DNA from: an alpha proteobacterium IMCC14465
GTDB taxonomy: Bacteria; Pseudomonadota; Alphaproteobacteria; RS24
Reading direction: 5' to 3'
Assembly: GCA_000293845.2 (NCBI GenBank)
Contig: ALYF01000003.1
Location: 434,001-498,000, forward strand
Length of the DNA: 64,000 nucleotides
The stretch's first letter is position 1. Each line of letters begins with the position of its first letter. The notes under the pieces were generated by a model, which had not been told where the DNA came from, made no database searches, and saw only the letters and a program-made list of their open reading frames with translations. Of this stretch, positions 17,698 through 26,649 are shown piece after piece. The position numbers and the translations under genes were made by a program.

Positions 17698-18963
17698 ATG
17701 GCTGGCAAAAAACCAACGCGCAAAACACAAAATAAAGCCCAAGCAAAAAAACCTCGGTCTCAACCTGTTTCCGGTAGGGGAAGCGCGTCATCTGAGGATG
17801 GTGAACCTGATACAAGACCGGATGCAGATGTGGAAGCGGAAATTATCGAACCCGAAAAAGAAGAGACGGCATCTGCGCAATCCTCATCTGGTGGCTCTGA
17901 AACAGTGCCGCCTTTTATAGATATGCCCCCCCATACCCCCCGTAAAAATATCATAAAGCGTCTCGCATCCACTCTTGTGCTGATTATCATGACCTCCGCT
18001 ATTTCGCTGGCGCTTGTCATTGGCGTTTTATTTCAGGCGGGGGTGATTAATCCGCAGGGTAAAACGCAATTAGAAACGCTGGAAACAAATCTACAAACCA
18101 CAACAGATAAGCTCTCAGCTGAGATGCAAGTTCTGCAAAAAGATATTGATCGGTTGAGGGCGCGTCATGAGGCGGCCCTTGCGCTGTTTTCTGAATTTAA
18201 TGAAAAGCTAACAGGGCTCTCTGACACGGAAAATCTTGAGACGCGTTTGGCCGGGCTGGATAAATTAATCTCGGCCTTGCAAGAACGTAGTGACGAAAAC
18301 AGGTCTCTCTTGCTCAGCGATGCAAAGAAGCTCGAAACCCTGTCGCGTTCTGTCGCGGCGCTGCGCGAGAAACGAATATCCGTTCTACCTCCTGCCTTCT
18401 CATCAGCGACATCCCAAAAACCGGCAGACAGATTGGTGCGCGCAATTATTGGCGGCGGCCCTTTTGAGGCAGAGTTAAAAGCTGTCGAAGCTGAGGGGCA
18501 ACTCAATGCGTCTCTGGACTGGGTGCGCCCCTATGCGCGTGAAGGCATTCAATCACTGGAACGCCTGACGGAGATTTTTCAAGATCGTCTTACAGGCCTT
18601 ATGCGTAAGCTACCTTCACGCAGAAATGAAATGCCTCCATCCGATAGCTGGGCAAAGCAGTGGCTTGATGAATTGATGGAGGGGCTAGGTGAATGGATCA
18701 GCATCCGGCGGACTGATTATGCTGACATGGTGGAAATTAGTGGTGATGTTGGCGCGGCATCTTATTTGGCTCAAATTGAACAGGCTTTGTTGAACGAAGA
18801 AGCTGATGATGCGCTGAAGCTGAGCCGTCAATTACCGACCGATATGCAAGCTGATTTGCAAACATGGATGGAAGATTTACAAGCCTATGTGGAAAGCCGC
18901 CGCCTACTGGTTGTGCTGGCTGAACTTCAATCCTCCCTAAAAGAAACCAAGGGGGGAGAATGA
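17698..18963 (+). CDS. Mitofilin-like inner membrane protein
   Basis: A 421-residue bacterial relative of mitofilin/Mic60 in its typical position between hemD and hemY. The N-terminal ~100 residues are Lys/Glu/Ser-rich and probably disordered. One membrane span (TLVLIIMTSAISLALVIGVLF) is near residue 91-111. A long coiled coil follows, with heptad-like LETLETNLQTTTDKLSAEMQ and LQKDIDRLRARHEAALALF, and the C-terminal mitofilin domain ends near ESRRLLVVLAELQSSLKE. Relatives in alphaproteobacteria shape intracytoplasmic membranes or contact the outer membrane; the function here is inferred. The ATG at 17698 (MAGKKPTRK) is preferred to one at 17632. It overlaps hemY by four bases. Confidence 0.85.
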   Translation: MAGKKPTRKTQNKAQAKKPRSQPVSGRGSASSEDGEPDTRPDADVEAEIIEPEKEETASAQSSSGGSETVPPFIDMPPHTPRKNIIKRLASTLVLIIMTSAISLALVIGVLFQAGVINPQGKTQLETLETNLQTTTDKLSAEMQVLQKDIDRLRARHEAALALFSEFNEKLTGLSDTENLETRLAGLDKLISALQERSDENRSLLLSDAKKLETLSRSVAALREKRISVLPPAFSSATSQKPADRLVRAIIGGGPFEAELKAVEAEGQLNASLDWVRPYAREGIQSLERLTEIFQDRLTGLMRKLPSRRNEMPPSDSWAKQWLDELMEGLGEWISIRRTDYADMVEISGDVGAASYLAQIEQALLNEEADDALKLSRQLPTDMQADLQTWMEDLQAYVESRRLLVVLAELQSSLKETKGGE

Positions 18964-20369
18964 GGCGTCCCTTATTTAACATTTTACTCCTGACCCTGAT
19001 TGGTGTTATCGCCATCTGGCTTGGCGATCGTCCCGGGGACTTGGTGTTACGCTGGCCAGGCTATGAGGTGCGCACCAGTGTGGCTGCCGGTATCGGGATA
19101 ACCCTTGTCTCCTTAGGTGTTGTTTTAGTTTTGTGGCGCGGTTATGCGTGGCTGATAAATTGGCCTGACAGAGTGAAAGCCATGCGCCGCAAACAAAAGC
19201 AAGCGCGCGGTGAAGCGGCAATGGCTGGCAGTTTGATGTTTCTAGCAGAAGGCAATGTCGCGGAGGCGCGCAAGGCTGCCAGTGAGGCGCAGCATAACTT
19301 ACCCGATAAAGCCCTGCCGCTTTTACTCGCGGCACAAGCAGCGCGTATGGACGGCAACCCAGCGCTGGCGGAGAAAAACTATCAGGCATTGATTGCGTTA
19401 CCTGCGCCGACAGGCTTGATTACGTTGCCTGCTCCAACAGGCGGGGCAAATAATCCAAAAGAACTCGGTTATCGTGGGCTTTTTTCAATGGCACTGGCGG
19501 AAGGCAAAAAAGATGAAGCCCGTGCGTATCTCGAACAGACGCTTACCAATTCTGCGACCAAGCATAAACCTGTCTGGGCTTTGCAAGGCTTGTTTCAAAT
19601 TGAAGCGGGTGACGGCAATTGGCAAGAAGCATTAAAACTTGTGGATCAGCTGTCCGTGCGTGGTGGTATCGACAAATCTGATGCGAAGCGGTTACGCGCG
19701 GTCTTGCTGGTTGCGGAGGTGCAGGCGCTTTCTTTGCAACTCGGAGAAAACGAAAATGCCCAAATGCGGGCGCATGGCTTGAAACTTGTTCAACGTGCGA
19801 TTGTTCTTGTGCCTGATTTTATTCCGGCACTGGTGCTGGCGGCGCAACTTGCATCTGCAAATATTGCGGGCAGTTCTGCGCGCAAAATCACCAAACGTAT
19901 TGAGCAACTTTGGAAGAAAAACCCACATCCCGATTTGGTGACTGCCTATCTGGCTCTACAGCCTGCCAAGTCGGCTTTACAAAACCTTAAGCTGGTGCAA
20001 AAGCTCACTGCAAAAAACCGCACACATGTTGAAAGCCGTCTTGCGCTTGCCGGTACGGCAATTAAGGCACGGCGCTGGAGCATGGCGCGGGTCGCTTTGC
20101 GAGACGAGACTGAAACACCAACCCGGCGTGTCTGTCGATTAATGGCTGATCTTGAGATTGGTGAGAATGAGGATACAGGCCTTGCCCGGGAATGGATGGA
20201 CCGCGCATTAACAGCCGCGCCAGATGCGTGCTGGGTTGGCCCGACAGGCGCGGCGAGCTCATGGCAGGCTGTGTGCCCCGAGACAGGCCAGATTGATGCT
20301 TATAAATGGGGCTTGCCCGGTCAGATAATGCAATCGCCAGCTTCCACGGCGACAGCGCTTATTGGCTAG
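18960..20369 (+). CDS. hemY: HemY-domain TPR membrane protein
   Basis: A 469-residue inner-membrane protein. Two membrane spans (about residues 5-20 and 40-60) and the HemY_N signature LGDRPGDLVLRWPGYEVRTS are followed by TPR-like helical repeats (LFLAEGNVAEARKAASEAQHN shortened here as AEGNVAEARKAASEA). HemY proteins lie in haem-synthesis operons and are thought to organise late pathway enzymes; no catalytic activity is established. It starts inside the last codons of the mitofilin-like gene, so the two are translationally coupled. Around residues 146-162 the peptide ALPAPTG/TLPAPTG occurs twice, from an older 27-bp tandem duplication. Confidence 0.88.
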   Translation: MRRPLFNILLLTLIGVIAIWLGDRPGDLVLRWPGYEVRTSVAAGIGITLVSLGVVLVLWRGYAWLINWPDRVKAMRRKQKQARGEAAMAGSLMFLAEGNVAEARKAASEAQHNLPDKALPLLLAAQAARMDGNPALAEKNYQALIALPAPTGLITLPAPTGGANNPKELGYRGLFSMALAEGKKDEARAYLEQTLTNSATKHKPVWALQGLFQIEAGDGNWQEALKLVDQLSVRGGIDKSDAKRLRAVLLVAEVQALSLQLGENENAQMRAHGLKLVQRAIVLVPDFIPALVLAAQLASANIAGSSARKITKRIEQLWKKNPHPDLVTAYLALQPAKSALQNLKLVQKLTAKNRTHVESRLALAGTAIKARRWSMARVALRDETETPTRRVCRLMADLEIGENEDTGLAREWMDRALTAAPDACWVGPTGAASSWQAVCPETGQIDAYKWGLPGQIMQSPASTATALIG

Positions 20370-20490
20370 GCGCATCTCCGAACAACCTTTCGTGCGGAAA
20401 TCTTATCTTTTGATTTAATGTATTCGTTACTGAGCGTGACGAATTTCTTACCCGATGCGTCTATGCCTTGTTTGAGTTGTTGTATGTCCA

Positions 20491-20513
20491 TACCTCTGTA
20501 CCTTTCAGAGGTA
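20491..20513. other. Inverted repeat in the hemY-mntP gap
   Basis: TACCTCT (20491-20497) and AGAGGTA (20507-20513) are perfect complements around a 9-base loop. No T tract follows, so it is not a standard terminator. It may be an operator or RNA hairpin upstream of the MntP-like gene, which begins 82 bp later. Confidence 0.4.
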
Positions 20514-20595
20514 TTTAGGTGAGTTTGACATTCATTCCTGAAGGACATATCGTATTACTTAATTGATTTAAAATAGAAATCTCTATTGTAAAATA

Positions 20596-21132
20596 ATGAC
20601 AGTTAACCCTCTTATCTTAGCGACAAGCATCACAATCGACAGTGTGGTTCTGGGGAAACAAAAATCATTTTCCGCATTTTCACTTATGTCGATAGCGAGT
20701 GTGTTTCATGTTGTGGCGCTCTCGATTGGTTTGGTTCTTGGTGAGAAGTTAATCCATCTGATTGGTCATTTCGATCATTGGGTTGCATTTACCGTTTTTG
20801 GTCTTTTAGGCACCTCATGCATAAAAGCGTTTCTTGTTCCCGAGCAAATGGAAACTAGCGAGACACAGTCTTGGTTGAAAGTTCTGTTGATCACTTTGGT
20901 TCTATCATTCGATGCTGCAGCGGTTGGCGCAACCAGTAAAGGAATTATTGCAGATCCTTTTACGGTAATTGCATCAGTGGCAATTCTCAGCCCTTTATTT
21001 GTTTTATTGGGAAAAGGACTTCGGCGTTTTTTGCATAATAGGAATGAACAGTTCTTAAAATTATTTGAGGGTTGTTTGTTCTGGTCAATTGGCATTGGAA
21101 TTGTGGTTTCCCATATATCAGGCGGTTTTTAA
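20596..21132 (+). CDS. MntP-like manganese efflux family membrane protein
   Basis: A 178-residue, six-span membrane protein with two repeated halves. Each half begins with a conserved acidic helix: LATSITIDSVVLGKQ near residue 7 and LITLVLSFDAAAVGATSKGI near residue 95, matching the paired Asp-containing helices of the MntP/DUF204 family. MntP exports Mn2+ across the inner membrane; substrate specificity here is inferred. The family is about 185 residues, so the gene looks complete. It stands alone after hemY and 25 bp before an orphan tRNA-Thr half, so it may be cargo of an integrated element. No yybP-ykoY (Mn-sensing) riboswitch is evident upstream. Confidence 0.7.
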   Translation: MTVNPLILATSITIDSVVLGKQKSFSAFSLMSIASVFHVVALSIGLVLGEKLIHLIGHFDHWVAFTVFGLLGTSCIKAFLVPEQMETSETQSWLKVLLITLVLSFDAAAVGATSKGIIADPFTVIASVAILSPLFVLLGKGLRRFLHNRNEQFLKLFEGCLFWSIGIGIVVSHISGGF

Positions 21133-21157
21133 TTCGTCTCTAACCCCCCTCTGACTC

Positions 21158-21200
21158 TGTAATGCGTAGGTCGGAGGTTCAAATTCTCTCGCCGGCACCA
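21158..21200 (+). pseudogene. 3' half of tRNA-Thr(UGU), probable attachment-site scar
   Basis: The sequence can be aligned to tRNA positions 34-76: anticodon TGT, AA, the 3' anticodon stem TGCGT, variable loop AGGTC, T stem and loop GGAGG-TTCAAAT-TCTCT, acceptor strand CGCCGGC, discriminator A and encoded CCA. No 5' half is present: upstream bases give no anticodon stem, position 33 is C instead of the universal U, and no GCCGGCG acceptor strand occurs within 100 bp. Position 61 is T instead of the conserved C. Homology starting exactly at the anticodon is what tyrosine integrases leave behind. Confidence 0.75.
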
Positions 21201-21409
21201 TCCAAAATTATGCATAGTTATTTTTCTGATTTGAAAAAAGAGACATCACATTTTGTCATCACATGACAATGAATGACTGCATATCCCGCACCAGCCGTGG
21301 GATATTTGCGTTTATCAATCGGTAAATTATTGATTATCAATTAAAGAATTTGGGAGGCGGTCGTTACTATAATTACCCTCCCTAAAGGAATTTATTTGAG
21401 TACTTACTT
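21201..21409. other. Gene-free stretch with hairpins after the tRNA fragment
   Basis: No convincing reading frame is seen. A perfect 7-bp stem ATATCCC/GGGATAT (21281-21287 with 21299-21305) and a GGGAGG/CCTCCC pair (21352-21357 with 21377-21382) precede the terminator at 21410. Together they could be a short non-coding transcript on the plus strand, or decayed remnants of an inserted element. Confidence 0.35.
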
Positions 21410-21437
21410 GCCTCGCCTTAATGGCGGGGCTTTTTTT
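21410..21437 (+). terminator. Intrinsic terminator between the MntP/tRNA region and the thioesterase gene
   Basis: GCCTCGCC (21410-21417) pairs with GGCGGGGC (21423-21430), one G-T wobble, 5-base loop, followed by seven T residues. It points in the plus direction, just before the 3' end of the convergent thioesterase gene. The nearest plus-strand gene ends 277 bp earlier, so it may serve an unseen RNA. Confidence 0.8.
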
Positions 21438-21444
21438 GATTGTT

Positions 21445-21882
21445 TTAGTCCAGCCTATAACCCGGCAGCTCGGCGAAAGGTTTTCGGCTAATGGCAAAAG
21501 CCCCGCTACCGCGCCCAATTTCTTTATCTTCGTCATTATAGATAACAGCCTCGGCGATATATTGGCTTTTGGTTCTGCTGACAACTTTGCCAACACCCCT
21601 GATTTTGCCGGATTGAACAGGCCGTAAAAAATACAGATTGAAACTTGAGGTCAGGAGAAAAAATTCTTTTTCCATAGAATTGGCGGCAAAAATAGCAACA
21701 TCATCCATCATCTTAAAATACACGAAGCCATGAATAGCATGCGCCGCATGATACAATATTGGGTCGATTTCCATTTCCAGTTCCGCCTCACCTTCGGAGA
21801 TTTTCAGTTTTGATTTAATCAATTCCTGAAAGGGCGCTGCGTGATACATATTTTCAAGTTTTTTGAAATGTTCCTCTTGCAT
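21445..21882 (-). CDS. PaaI/YiiD-type hot-dog thioesterase
   Basis: A 145-residue hot-dog-fold protein of the acyl-CoA thioesterase superfamily. Characteristic parts are HAIHGFVYFKMMDDVAIFAANS (the His-Gly and catalytic helix), FLLTSSFNLYFLRPVQSGKIRGVGKVVSR and the closing strand GRGSGAFAISRK. It would hydrolyse acyl-CoA thioesters, substrate unknown. The start is placed at the ATG at 21882 because a perfect AAGGAG lies upstream; upstream in-frame codons back to 21990 carry no family sequence and would overlap the divergent gene's leader. Confidence 0.82.
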   Translation of the reverse strand: MQEEHFKKLENMYHAAPFQELIKSKLKISEGEAELEMEIDPILYHAAHAIHGFVYFKMMDDVAIFAANSMEKEFFLLTSSFNLYFLRPVQSGKIRGVGKVVSRTKSQYIAEAVIYNDEDKEIGRGSGAFAISRKPFAELPGYRLD

Positions 21883-22008
21883 GATGATCTCCTTGGCAGA
21901 TGACGCAGGGTTTACTCTCCTAATAGATAGAGTGAAATTGATTGCATTAATATGACTTTGTTCCCTATGTTTTTTGGGAGTGGCGTTCACATTAGGCGAG
22001 GGAGAGGG

Positions 22009-22464
22009 ATGGATAATCGCGATATTGTAAAATCATTCTATGGCAGTATTTCAGGCGGGGATGCAGAAACCCTGGAAAAGCTATTAGATGAAAATTTTGA
22101 ACTTATCGTGCCGACAGCGGGCGGGGTTTTATCAGGCCGTTATATTGGCAAGGCAAGATTCTTGGCCGATATTATCGGCACTGTTTTTGGCTGTGTGACG
22201 CCTGAAGATATTGTTTTTTGTAAAAATGTCGAAATCATCTGTGCGGAGGGTGACAAGGTCGTTGCCATTGCCCAGAATGATGGTGTTGCGTCAAGCGGGA
22301 AAACTTATAATCAGGTCTATGCGCATATTTTGACCGTTCAGAATGGCAAGCTTACGCAACTGATAGAGTTTTTCGACACGCATCTTGCCAATCAGGCACT
22401 TTGGAAGCCGGGTATGGATGAGGTGACACCGGATGAGGTTTTCAGCTTTACCCAACTCAGATGA
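22009..22464 (+). CDS. SnoaL/NTF2-like (ketosteroid isomerase-related) protein
   Basis: A 151-residue NTF2-like fold protein. MDNRDIVKSFYGSISGGDAETLEKLLDEN is the usual helical start, followed by ELIVPTAGGVLSGRYIGKARFLADI and the strands VVAIAQNDGVASSGKTYNQVYAHILTVQNGKLTQLIEFFDT. Family members include small isomerases, cyclases and proteins with no known activity, so a specific reaction cannot be assigned. The ATG at 22009 follows GAGAGG. It is divergent from the thioesterase gene. Confidence 0.75.
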   Translation: MDNRDIVKSFYGSISGGDAETLEKLLDENFELIVPTAGGVLSGRYIGKARFLADIIGTVFGCVTPEDIVFCKNVEIICAEGDKVVAIAQNDGVASSGKTYNQVYAHILTVQNGKLTQLIEFFDTHLANQALWKPGMDEVTPDEVFSFTQLR

Positions 22465-22552
22465 GTTGTGGTCTGCTTTATCGCTGGCATTTTATTCTTT
22501 AAATTTTAAGGTAAGTTTTAAATAACAAAGCGTTTTGTTTATGATTGATTGA

Positions 22553-23284
22553 ATGACTTTTGCTCCTTTTGAAATATTTGCCCCGATGCATGTTTTGACC
22601 ATTGCCATTACCTTAGCATGTGTGTTTTTTCTTCCGTTAGCATTCAGAGGTCGTTCAGATGAAACGCGCTATATGGGAGGCGTCTCGATTGCCGTAGTCA
22701 TTGCCTATCATATGTTGAGACAGACCATCGATACGCCGACTTATGGCTTTCCTTGGCAGCAGGCTTTGCCACTTCATATGTGTGATTTATCTTCTATTGC
22801 GATTGCGATTTATCTCGTTTCGCGTCAGCGGATATATTTTATGATTGCTTATTTTTGGGGGTTAGGTGGCGGAACCATGGCGCTTATTCAGCCCGATGTG
22901 CCGTATTTCTATCCTCATGCCATTTATATTCCTTTTTTCGTAAGCCACGGCTTGATTTTGATGGGTGTGTTTTATGCCATCATCGCGATGGGTGAGCGCC
23001 CCGTCGCGAAAGATATTCTCAAGATTATTGGTATTACAATTTGCGCTGCGCTTATTCTTTACCCGATAAATCTTTATCTGGGGGAGAATGCAAATTTCTG
23101 GTACCTCAATGCAAAACCGCAAGGGGCAAATTTAATGGCATTTTTCCCCGAGCCGCCCTTTCATCTGGTGCCGATTGTGCCACTTGTAATCTTTGTCTTC
23201 TGTATGCTTTATCTGCCCTTCGGAATCAGAGATTATATTATGCGTAATAAGTTGGGTGTTTTCTTAAACAAGCTTCGTGACTGA
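22553..23284 (+). CDS. TIGR02206/YwaF family integral membrane protein
   Basis: A 243-residue protein with about six or seven membrane spans, of the YwaF-like TIGR02206 family. Signature parts are TYGFPWQQALPLHMCDLSSI, YFWGLGGGTMALIQPDV, FFVSHGLILMGVFY, then NFWYLNAKPQGANLMAFFPEPP and the final span region VPIVPLVIFVFCMLYLPF. The function of the family is unknown. It lies between the NTF2-like and SDR genes on the same strand with an 88-bp and 59-bp spacing. Confidence 0.8.
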   Translation: MTFAPFEIFAPMHVLTIAITLACVFFLPLAFRGRSDETRYMGGVSIAVVIAYHMLRQTIDTPTYGFPWQQALPLHMCDLSSIAIAIYLVSRQRIYFMIAYFWGLGGGTMALIQPDVPYFYPHAIYIPFFVSHGLILMGVFYAIIAMGERPVAKDILKIIGITICAALILYPINLYLGENANFWYLNAKPQGANLMAFFPEPPFHLVPIVPLVIFVFCMLYLPFGIRDYIMRNKLGVFLNKLRD

Positions 23285-23343
23285 GCCCGTTTCTGGTAAA
23301 GGTTAATTGGTGTTGAGTGGCTAGAATTATTGGGGGTCATATT

Positions 23344-24117
23344 ATGGGACGAGTGGACGGTAAAAAAGCTTTTGTGACAGGCGCGGGTTCTGGTCTGGGA
23401 CGGGCTATTTCTGAAATGCTGGCATCTGAAGGGGCAAAAGTTTGCGTAACAGATATTAATCTGGACGGCGCGCAGGTGACTTGCGATACGATTAATGAGC
23501 GCCATGGCGATGGGACGGCATTTGCCTTTGCCCATGATGTTACCAATGAAACAGAGTGGCAGACGACACTTGAAGCCGGTGCCGAGGCGATGGGCGGCAT
23601 GAGTATTCTGGTCAATAATGCCGGTATTGGCGATGGTGGCACGATTGAAGGCACAAGTTTTGAGCTTTGGCAAAAAGTGCATAAGGTTGATCTCGACTCG
23701 GTGTTTTTCGGATGTAAATACGCCCTGCCTTATATGCGCGAGAGCGCGCCGAGCTCGATTGTTAATATATCCTCCATTGCCGGTCTGATTGCCGGTCATA
23801 ATATGGCGGCCTATAATTCAGCCAAGGCGGGTGTTTGGATGCTATCTAAATCTGTTGCGCTGCATTGTGCGCGAAAAAACTATAATATTCGTTGTAATTC
23901 GGTGCATCCGAGTTTTGTGGATACGCCAATTCTTGAATCCTTCACGGCAAATCTTGACCGGGAAGCGCTGAAAGAAAAACTTATTCGCCAGATTCCGTTA
24001 GGGTGTATTGGCGAGGTCAATGATGTCGCTTATGCCGTGCTTTATTTGGCCAGTGACGAGTCAAAATTCGTCACAGGGTCGGAGTTGAAAGTCGATGGTG
24101 GCATTAGTGCTATGTAA
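23344..24117 (+). CDS. Short-chain dehydrogenase/reductase
   Basis: A 257-residue classical SDR. The cofactor loop is VTGAGSGLGRAISEML; an Asp after the second strand (VCVTDINLD) favours NAD; LVNNAGIG is the structural NNAG motif; and the catalytic set is Ser in VNISSIAG with Tyr and Lys in AAYNSAKAG. The C-terminal ASDESKFVTGSELKVDGG is typical of the 3-hydroxybutyrate/cyclohexanol/glucose dehydrogenase-like group. The substrate is unknown. The ATG at 23344 after GGGGGT is preferred to an in-frame GTG at 23317. Confidence 0.9.
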   Translation: MGRVDGKKAFVTGAGSGLGRAISEMLASEGAKVCVTDINLDGAQVTCDTINERHGDGTAFAFAHDVTNETEWQTTLEAGAEAMGGMSILVNNAGIGDGGTIEGTSFELWQKVHKVDLDSVFFGCKYALPYMRESAPSSIVNISSIAGLIAGHNMAAYNSAKAGVWMLSKSVALHCARKNYNIRCNSVHPSFVDTPILESFTANLDREALKEKLIRQIPLGCIGEVNDVAYAVLYLASDESKFVTGSELKVDGGISAM

Positions 24118-24173
24118 TGAATATGTAAGTCAAAAGTAAAGTGACGCCGAAGATTATGGTGGCACGGACAATT

Positions 24174-24200
24174 TAACTCATACCGATTAACTTATACCGA
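24174..24200. repeat. 14-bp tandem duplication upstream of yggT
   Basis: TAACTCATACCGAT (24174-24187) is followed by TAACTTATACCGA (24188-24200). Two adjacent 14-bp units with one internal difference, ending just before the yggT ribosome-binding site. Confidence 0.75.
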
Positions 24201-24212
24201 ATGGAGAAATCC

Positions 24213-24503
24213 ATGTTTGCTCTGCTGAAACTCATCGATACGATTATCACGCTTTATATATATGTCATTATTGCGAGCGCGGTAATGTCATGGCTGGTGG
24301 CGTTTAATGTCATTAACATCCGAAATCAGTTTGTTTACAGTTTCTCGCAGGCCATTAATAGTTTAACCGAGCCTGTCTATCGTCGTATTCGGCAGTTTTT
24401 ACCGTCATTGGGCGGGCTTGATCTTTCACCGATAATTTTAATTTTAGGGCTGATGTTTTTGCGCGATTTTATGTGGGAAATCTTCACGCCCGGAAGGTTT
24501 TAA
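24213..24503 (+). CDS. YggT family membrane protein
   Basis: A 96-residue protein with two membrane spans separated by a cytoplasmic or periplasmic loop: LLKLIDTIITLYIYVIIASA and, near the C-terminus, LSPIILILGLMFLRDFMWEIF. The central SLTEPVYRRIRQFLPSLGGLDLSPI is the YggT signature (normally EPxLxPxRRxLPxxGGxDxSP). YggT proteins are linked to osmotic response and cell division but are poorly understood. The ATG at 24213 follows GGAG with 6-base spacing; an ATG at 24201 is less well placed. The stop is directly followed by the folD start. Confidence 0.88.
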   Translation: MFALLKLIDTIITLYIYVIIASAVMSWLVAFNVINIRNQFVYSFSQAINSLTEPVYRRIRQFLPSLGGLDLSPIILILGLMFLRDFMWEIFTPGRF

Positions 24504-25397
24504 ATGTCGGCTGCGCTCATTGACGGAAAGGCCATTGCGGCTGATTTGCGCGCGCGTGTTGGTGCGGGGGTAGGTCAACTCCAAGCCGCGCATAATCTGA
24601 CCCCCGGCCTTGCGGTTGTGCTTGTTGGAGAAGACCCCGCCAGTCAGGTTTATGTTCGTAATAAGGGTGTGGCGACCAAAGACGCTGGCATGGCGTCATT
24701 CGAATATCGCCTGGATAAGGATGTTTCTGAAGCTGCGTTGCTGGCTAAAGTTACGGAATTGAATGAAGACGATAACGTGCATGGCATTTTGGTGCAATTC
24801 CCTGTGCCGCCTCATATCAGTCAACAAAAAATTATCGAAACGATTTTGCCGAGTAAGGATGTGGATGGTTTGAATCCGGTCAATGCGGGTCGCCTTGCCT
24901 CGGGGCTGGATGCCTTAACGCCGTGTACACCCCAAGGCAGTGTCATGCTGGCAAAGCAGACATTAGGTAATCTTGAAGGTCTGCATGCCGTGATTGTCGG
25001 GCGGTCCAATCTGGTCGGCAAGCCGGCTGCGCAATTGCTCTTGCAGGAAAATTGCACAGTGACCTTGGCACATTCCAGAACCCGTGATTTAGCCGATCTC
25101 TGCAAAACGGCGGATATTCTTGTCGCCGCTGTTGGCATAGCTGAAATGGTCAAAGGTGATTGGATTAAGCCAGGTGCCTGCGTCATTGATGTGGGCATTA
25201 ATCGCATTGATGCGCCGGAACGCGGCGAAGGCAAAACGCGTCTGGTCGGGGATGTTGATTTTCAGGCCGCGTCAGAAATTGCCGGATATATCACGCCTGT
25301 TCCTGGTGGGGTTGGGCCGATGACGATTGCCTGTTTGTTGAAAAACACCCTCGATGCTGCCTGCGCACAAGCTGGGCTTGAGAAGATAAATCTCTAG
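24504..25397 (+). CDS. folD: Bifunctional methylenetetrahydrofolate dehydrogenase/cyclohydrolase
   Basis: A 297-residue FolD that interconverts 5,10-methylene-, methenyl- and 10-formyl-tetrahydrofolate with NADP, supplying the one-carbon donor used by PurH and Fmt. Motifs: [14 protein letters not shown] with the catalytic Lys, [28 protein letters not shown], the Rossmann [17 protein letters not shown] and the C-terminal [21 protein letters not shown]. The length is normal. It starts immediately after yggT and its end overlaps that of the convergent argG by four bases. Confidence 0.97.
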   Translation: MSAALIDGKAIAADLRARVGAGVGQLQAAHNLTPGLAVVLVGEDPASQVYVRNKGVATKDAGMASFEYRLDKDVSEAALLAKVTELNEDDNVHGILVQFPVPPHISQQKIIETILPSKDVDGLNPVNAGRLASGLDALTPCTPQGSVMLAKQTLGNLEGLHAVIVGRSNLVGKPAAQLLLQENCTVTLAHSRTRDLADLCKTADILVAAVGIAEMVKGDWIKPGACVIDVGINRIDAPERGEGKTRLVGDVDFQAASEIAGYITPVPGGVGPMTIACLLKNTLDAACAQAGLEKINL

Positions 25398-26605
25398 CCG
25401 TTGCGCCTGCCGAGCAGTTTGAGCCGCAATGCATTAAGCCGGATAAAGCCTTCGGCGTCTTTCTGGTCGTAAACGGCATCTTCCTCAAAGGTGACATGCG
25501 CTTCTGAATAAAGCGAATAGGGCGATTGCCGCGCAATAACATCGACAGAGCCTTTATAAAGTTTCAGCGTCACATCGCCCGTTACATGTGTCTGGCTGGC
25601 ATCAATTGCGGCTTGTAACATTTCACGTTCCGGTGAGAACCAGAAGCCATTATAAATCAACTCAGCATAGCGTGGCATAAGTTCATCTTTAAGATGCGCT
25701 GCGCCGCGATCTAGGGTGATGGACTCAATGCCCCGATGTGCCGCCAGCAAAATCGTGCCGCCAGGCGTCTCATAGACGCCGCGAGATTTCATGCCGACAA
25801 ATCTGTTTTCCACCAAATCAAGCCGCCCGATACCATTGGCGCCACCAAGGGCGTTAAGTTTTTCCAATAAAGTTGCGGGGGACATGTTTTCGCCATTAAT
25901 GGAGACAGCATCCCCACCTTTAAAGCCGACGGTAATCTCGGTTGGTGTATCAGGTGCGTCTTCGGGCGCAACCGTGCGCTGATAGACATAATCGGGGCAT
26001 GGCATAGCCGGGTCTTCCAGCACTTTACCCTCGCTGGAGGTATGGAGTAAATTCGCATCAACTGAAAAAGGCGCTTCGCCGCGCTTATCTTTCGGGACGG
26101 GGATTTGGTTTTGTTCGGCATAGGTGATGAGTTTTTCCCGTGAGCTTAAATCCCATTCCCGCCATGGGGCGACGACTTTAATGTCGGGGTTCAGCGCATA
26201 ATAGGAAAGTTCAAACCTGACCTGATCATTGCCTTTGCCGGTGGCGCCATGGCAAACAGCATCCGCACCCGTGGCGGCGGCGATTTCCACCTGCCTTTTT
26301 GAAATAAGCGGCCGCGCAATGGACGTGCCGAGCAAATAGATGCCTTCATAAACTGCATTAGCTCGAAACATGGGGAAGACATAATCGCGCACGAATTCTT
26401 CGCGTAAATCCTCAATAAAAATTTCTTTAATACCCAGCATTTCAGCTTTTTGCCGCGCGGGTTCCAATTCTTCACCCTGCCCCAAATCTGCTGTAAAGGT
26501 GACAACTTCACACGCATAGGTCTCTTGTAACCATTTAAGAATGATGGATGTATCCAGCCCGCCGGAATAGGCCAGCACAATTTTTTTAATATCAGAACCT
26601 GACAT
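25394..26605 (-). CDS. argG: Argininosuccinate synthase
   Basis: A 403-residue enzyme joining citrulline and aspartate with ATP in arginine synthesis. The N-terminal PP-loop is [17 protein letters not shown]; further signatures are [33 protein letters not shown] (given here only in part), [20 protein letters not shown] and [24 protein letters not shown]. Length and motifs are complete, of the ~400-residue type I class. It is transcribed toward folD. The next gene upstream on this strand is the intact desaturase, 44 bp away, but with no evidence of a shared role. Confidence 0.97.
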   Translation of the reverse strand: MSGSDIKKIVLAYSGGLDTSIILKWLQETYACEVVTFTADLGQGEELEPARQKAEMLGIKEIFIEDLREEFVRDYVFPMFRANAVYEGIYLLGTSIARPLISKRQVEIAAATGADAVCHGATGKGNDQVRFELSYYALNPDIKVVAPWREWDLSSREKLITYAEQNQIPVPKDKRGEAPFSVDANLLHTSSEGKVLEDPAMPCPDYVYQRTVAPEDAPDTPTEITVGFKGGDAVSINGENMSPATLLEKLNALGGANGIGRLDLVENRFVGMKSRGVYETPGGTILLAAHRGIESITLDRGAAHLKDELMPRYAELIYNGFWFSPEREMLQAAIDASQTHVTGDVTLKLYKGSVDVIARQSPYSLYSEAHVTFEEDAVYDQKDAEGFIRLNALRLKLLGRRNG

Positions 26606-26649
26606 AATCGCTCCGCTAAAATTGCGTTAAATGTATCAAGAATTCTTAG

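Noticed and set aside
20366-20548. 60-codon minus-strand frame overlapping the end of hemY
   Set aside because: Its composition resembles nothing known, it overlaps hemY by four bases, contains an inverted repeat, and has no convincing ribosome-binding site; treated as chance.
20370-20595. Manganese (yybP-ykoY) riboswitch upstream of the MntP-like gene
   Set aside because: I could not find the conserved paired loops of that riboswitch; only a simple inverted repeat is present.
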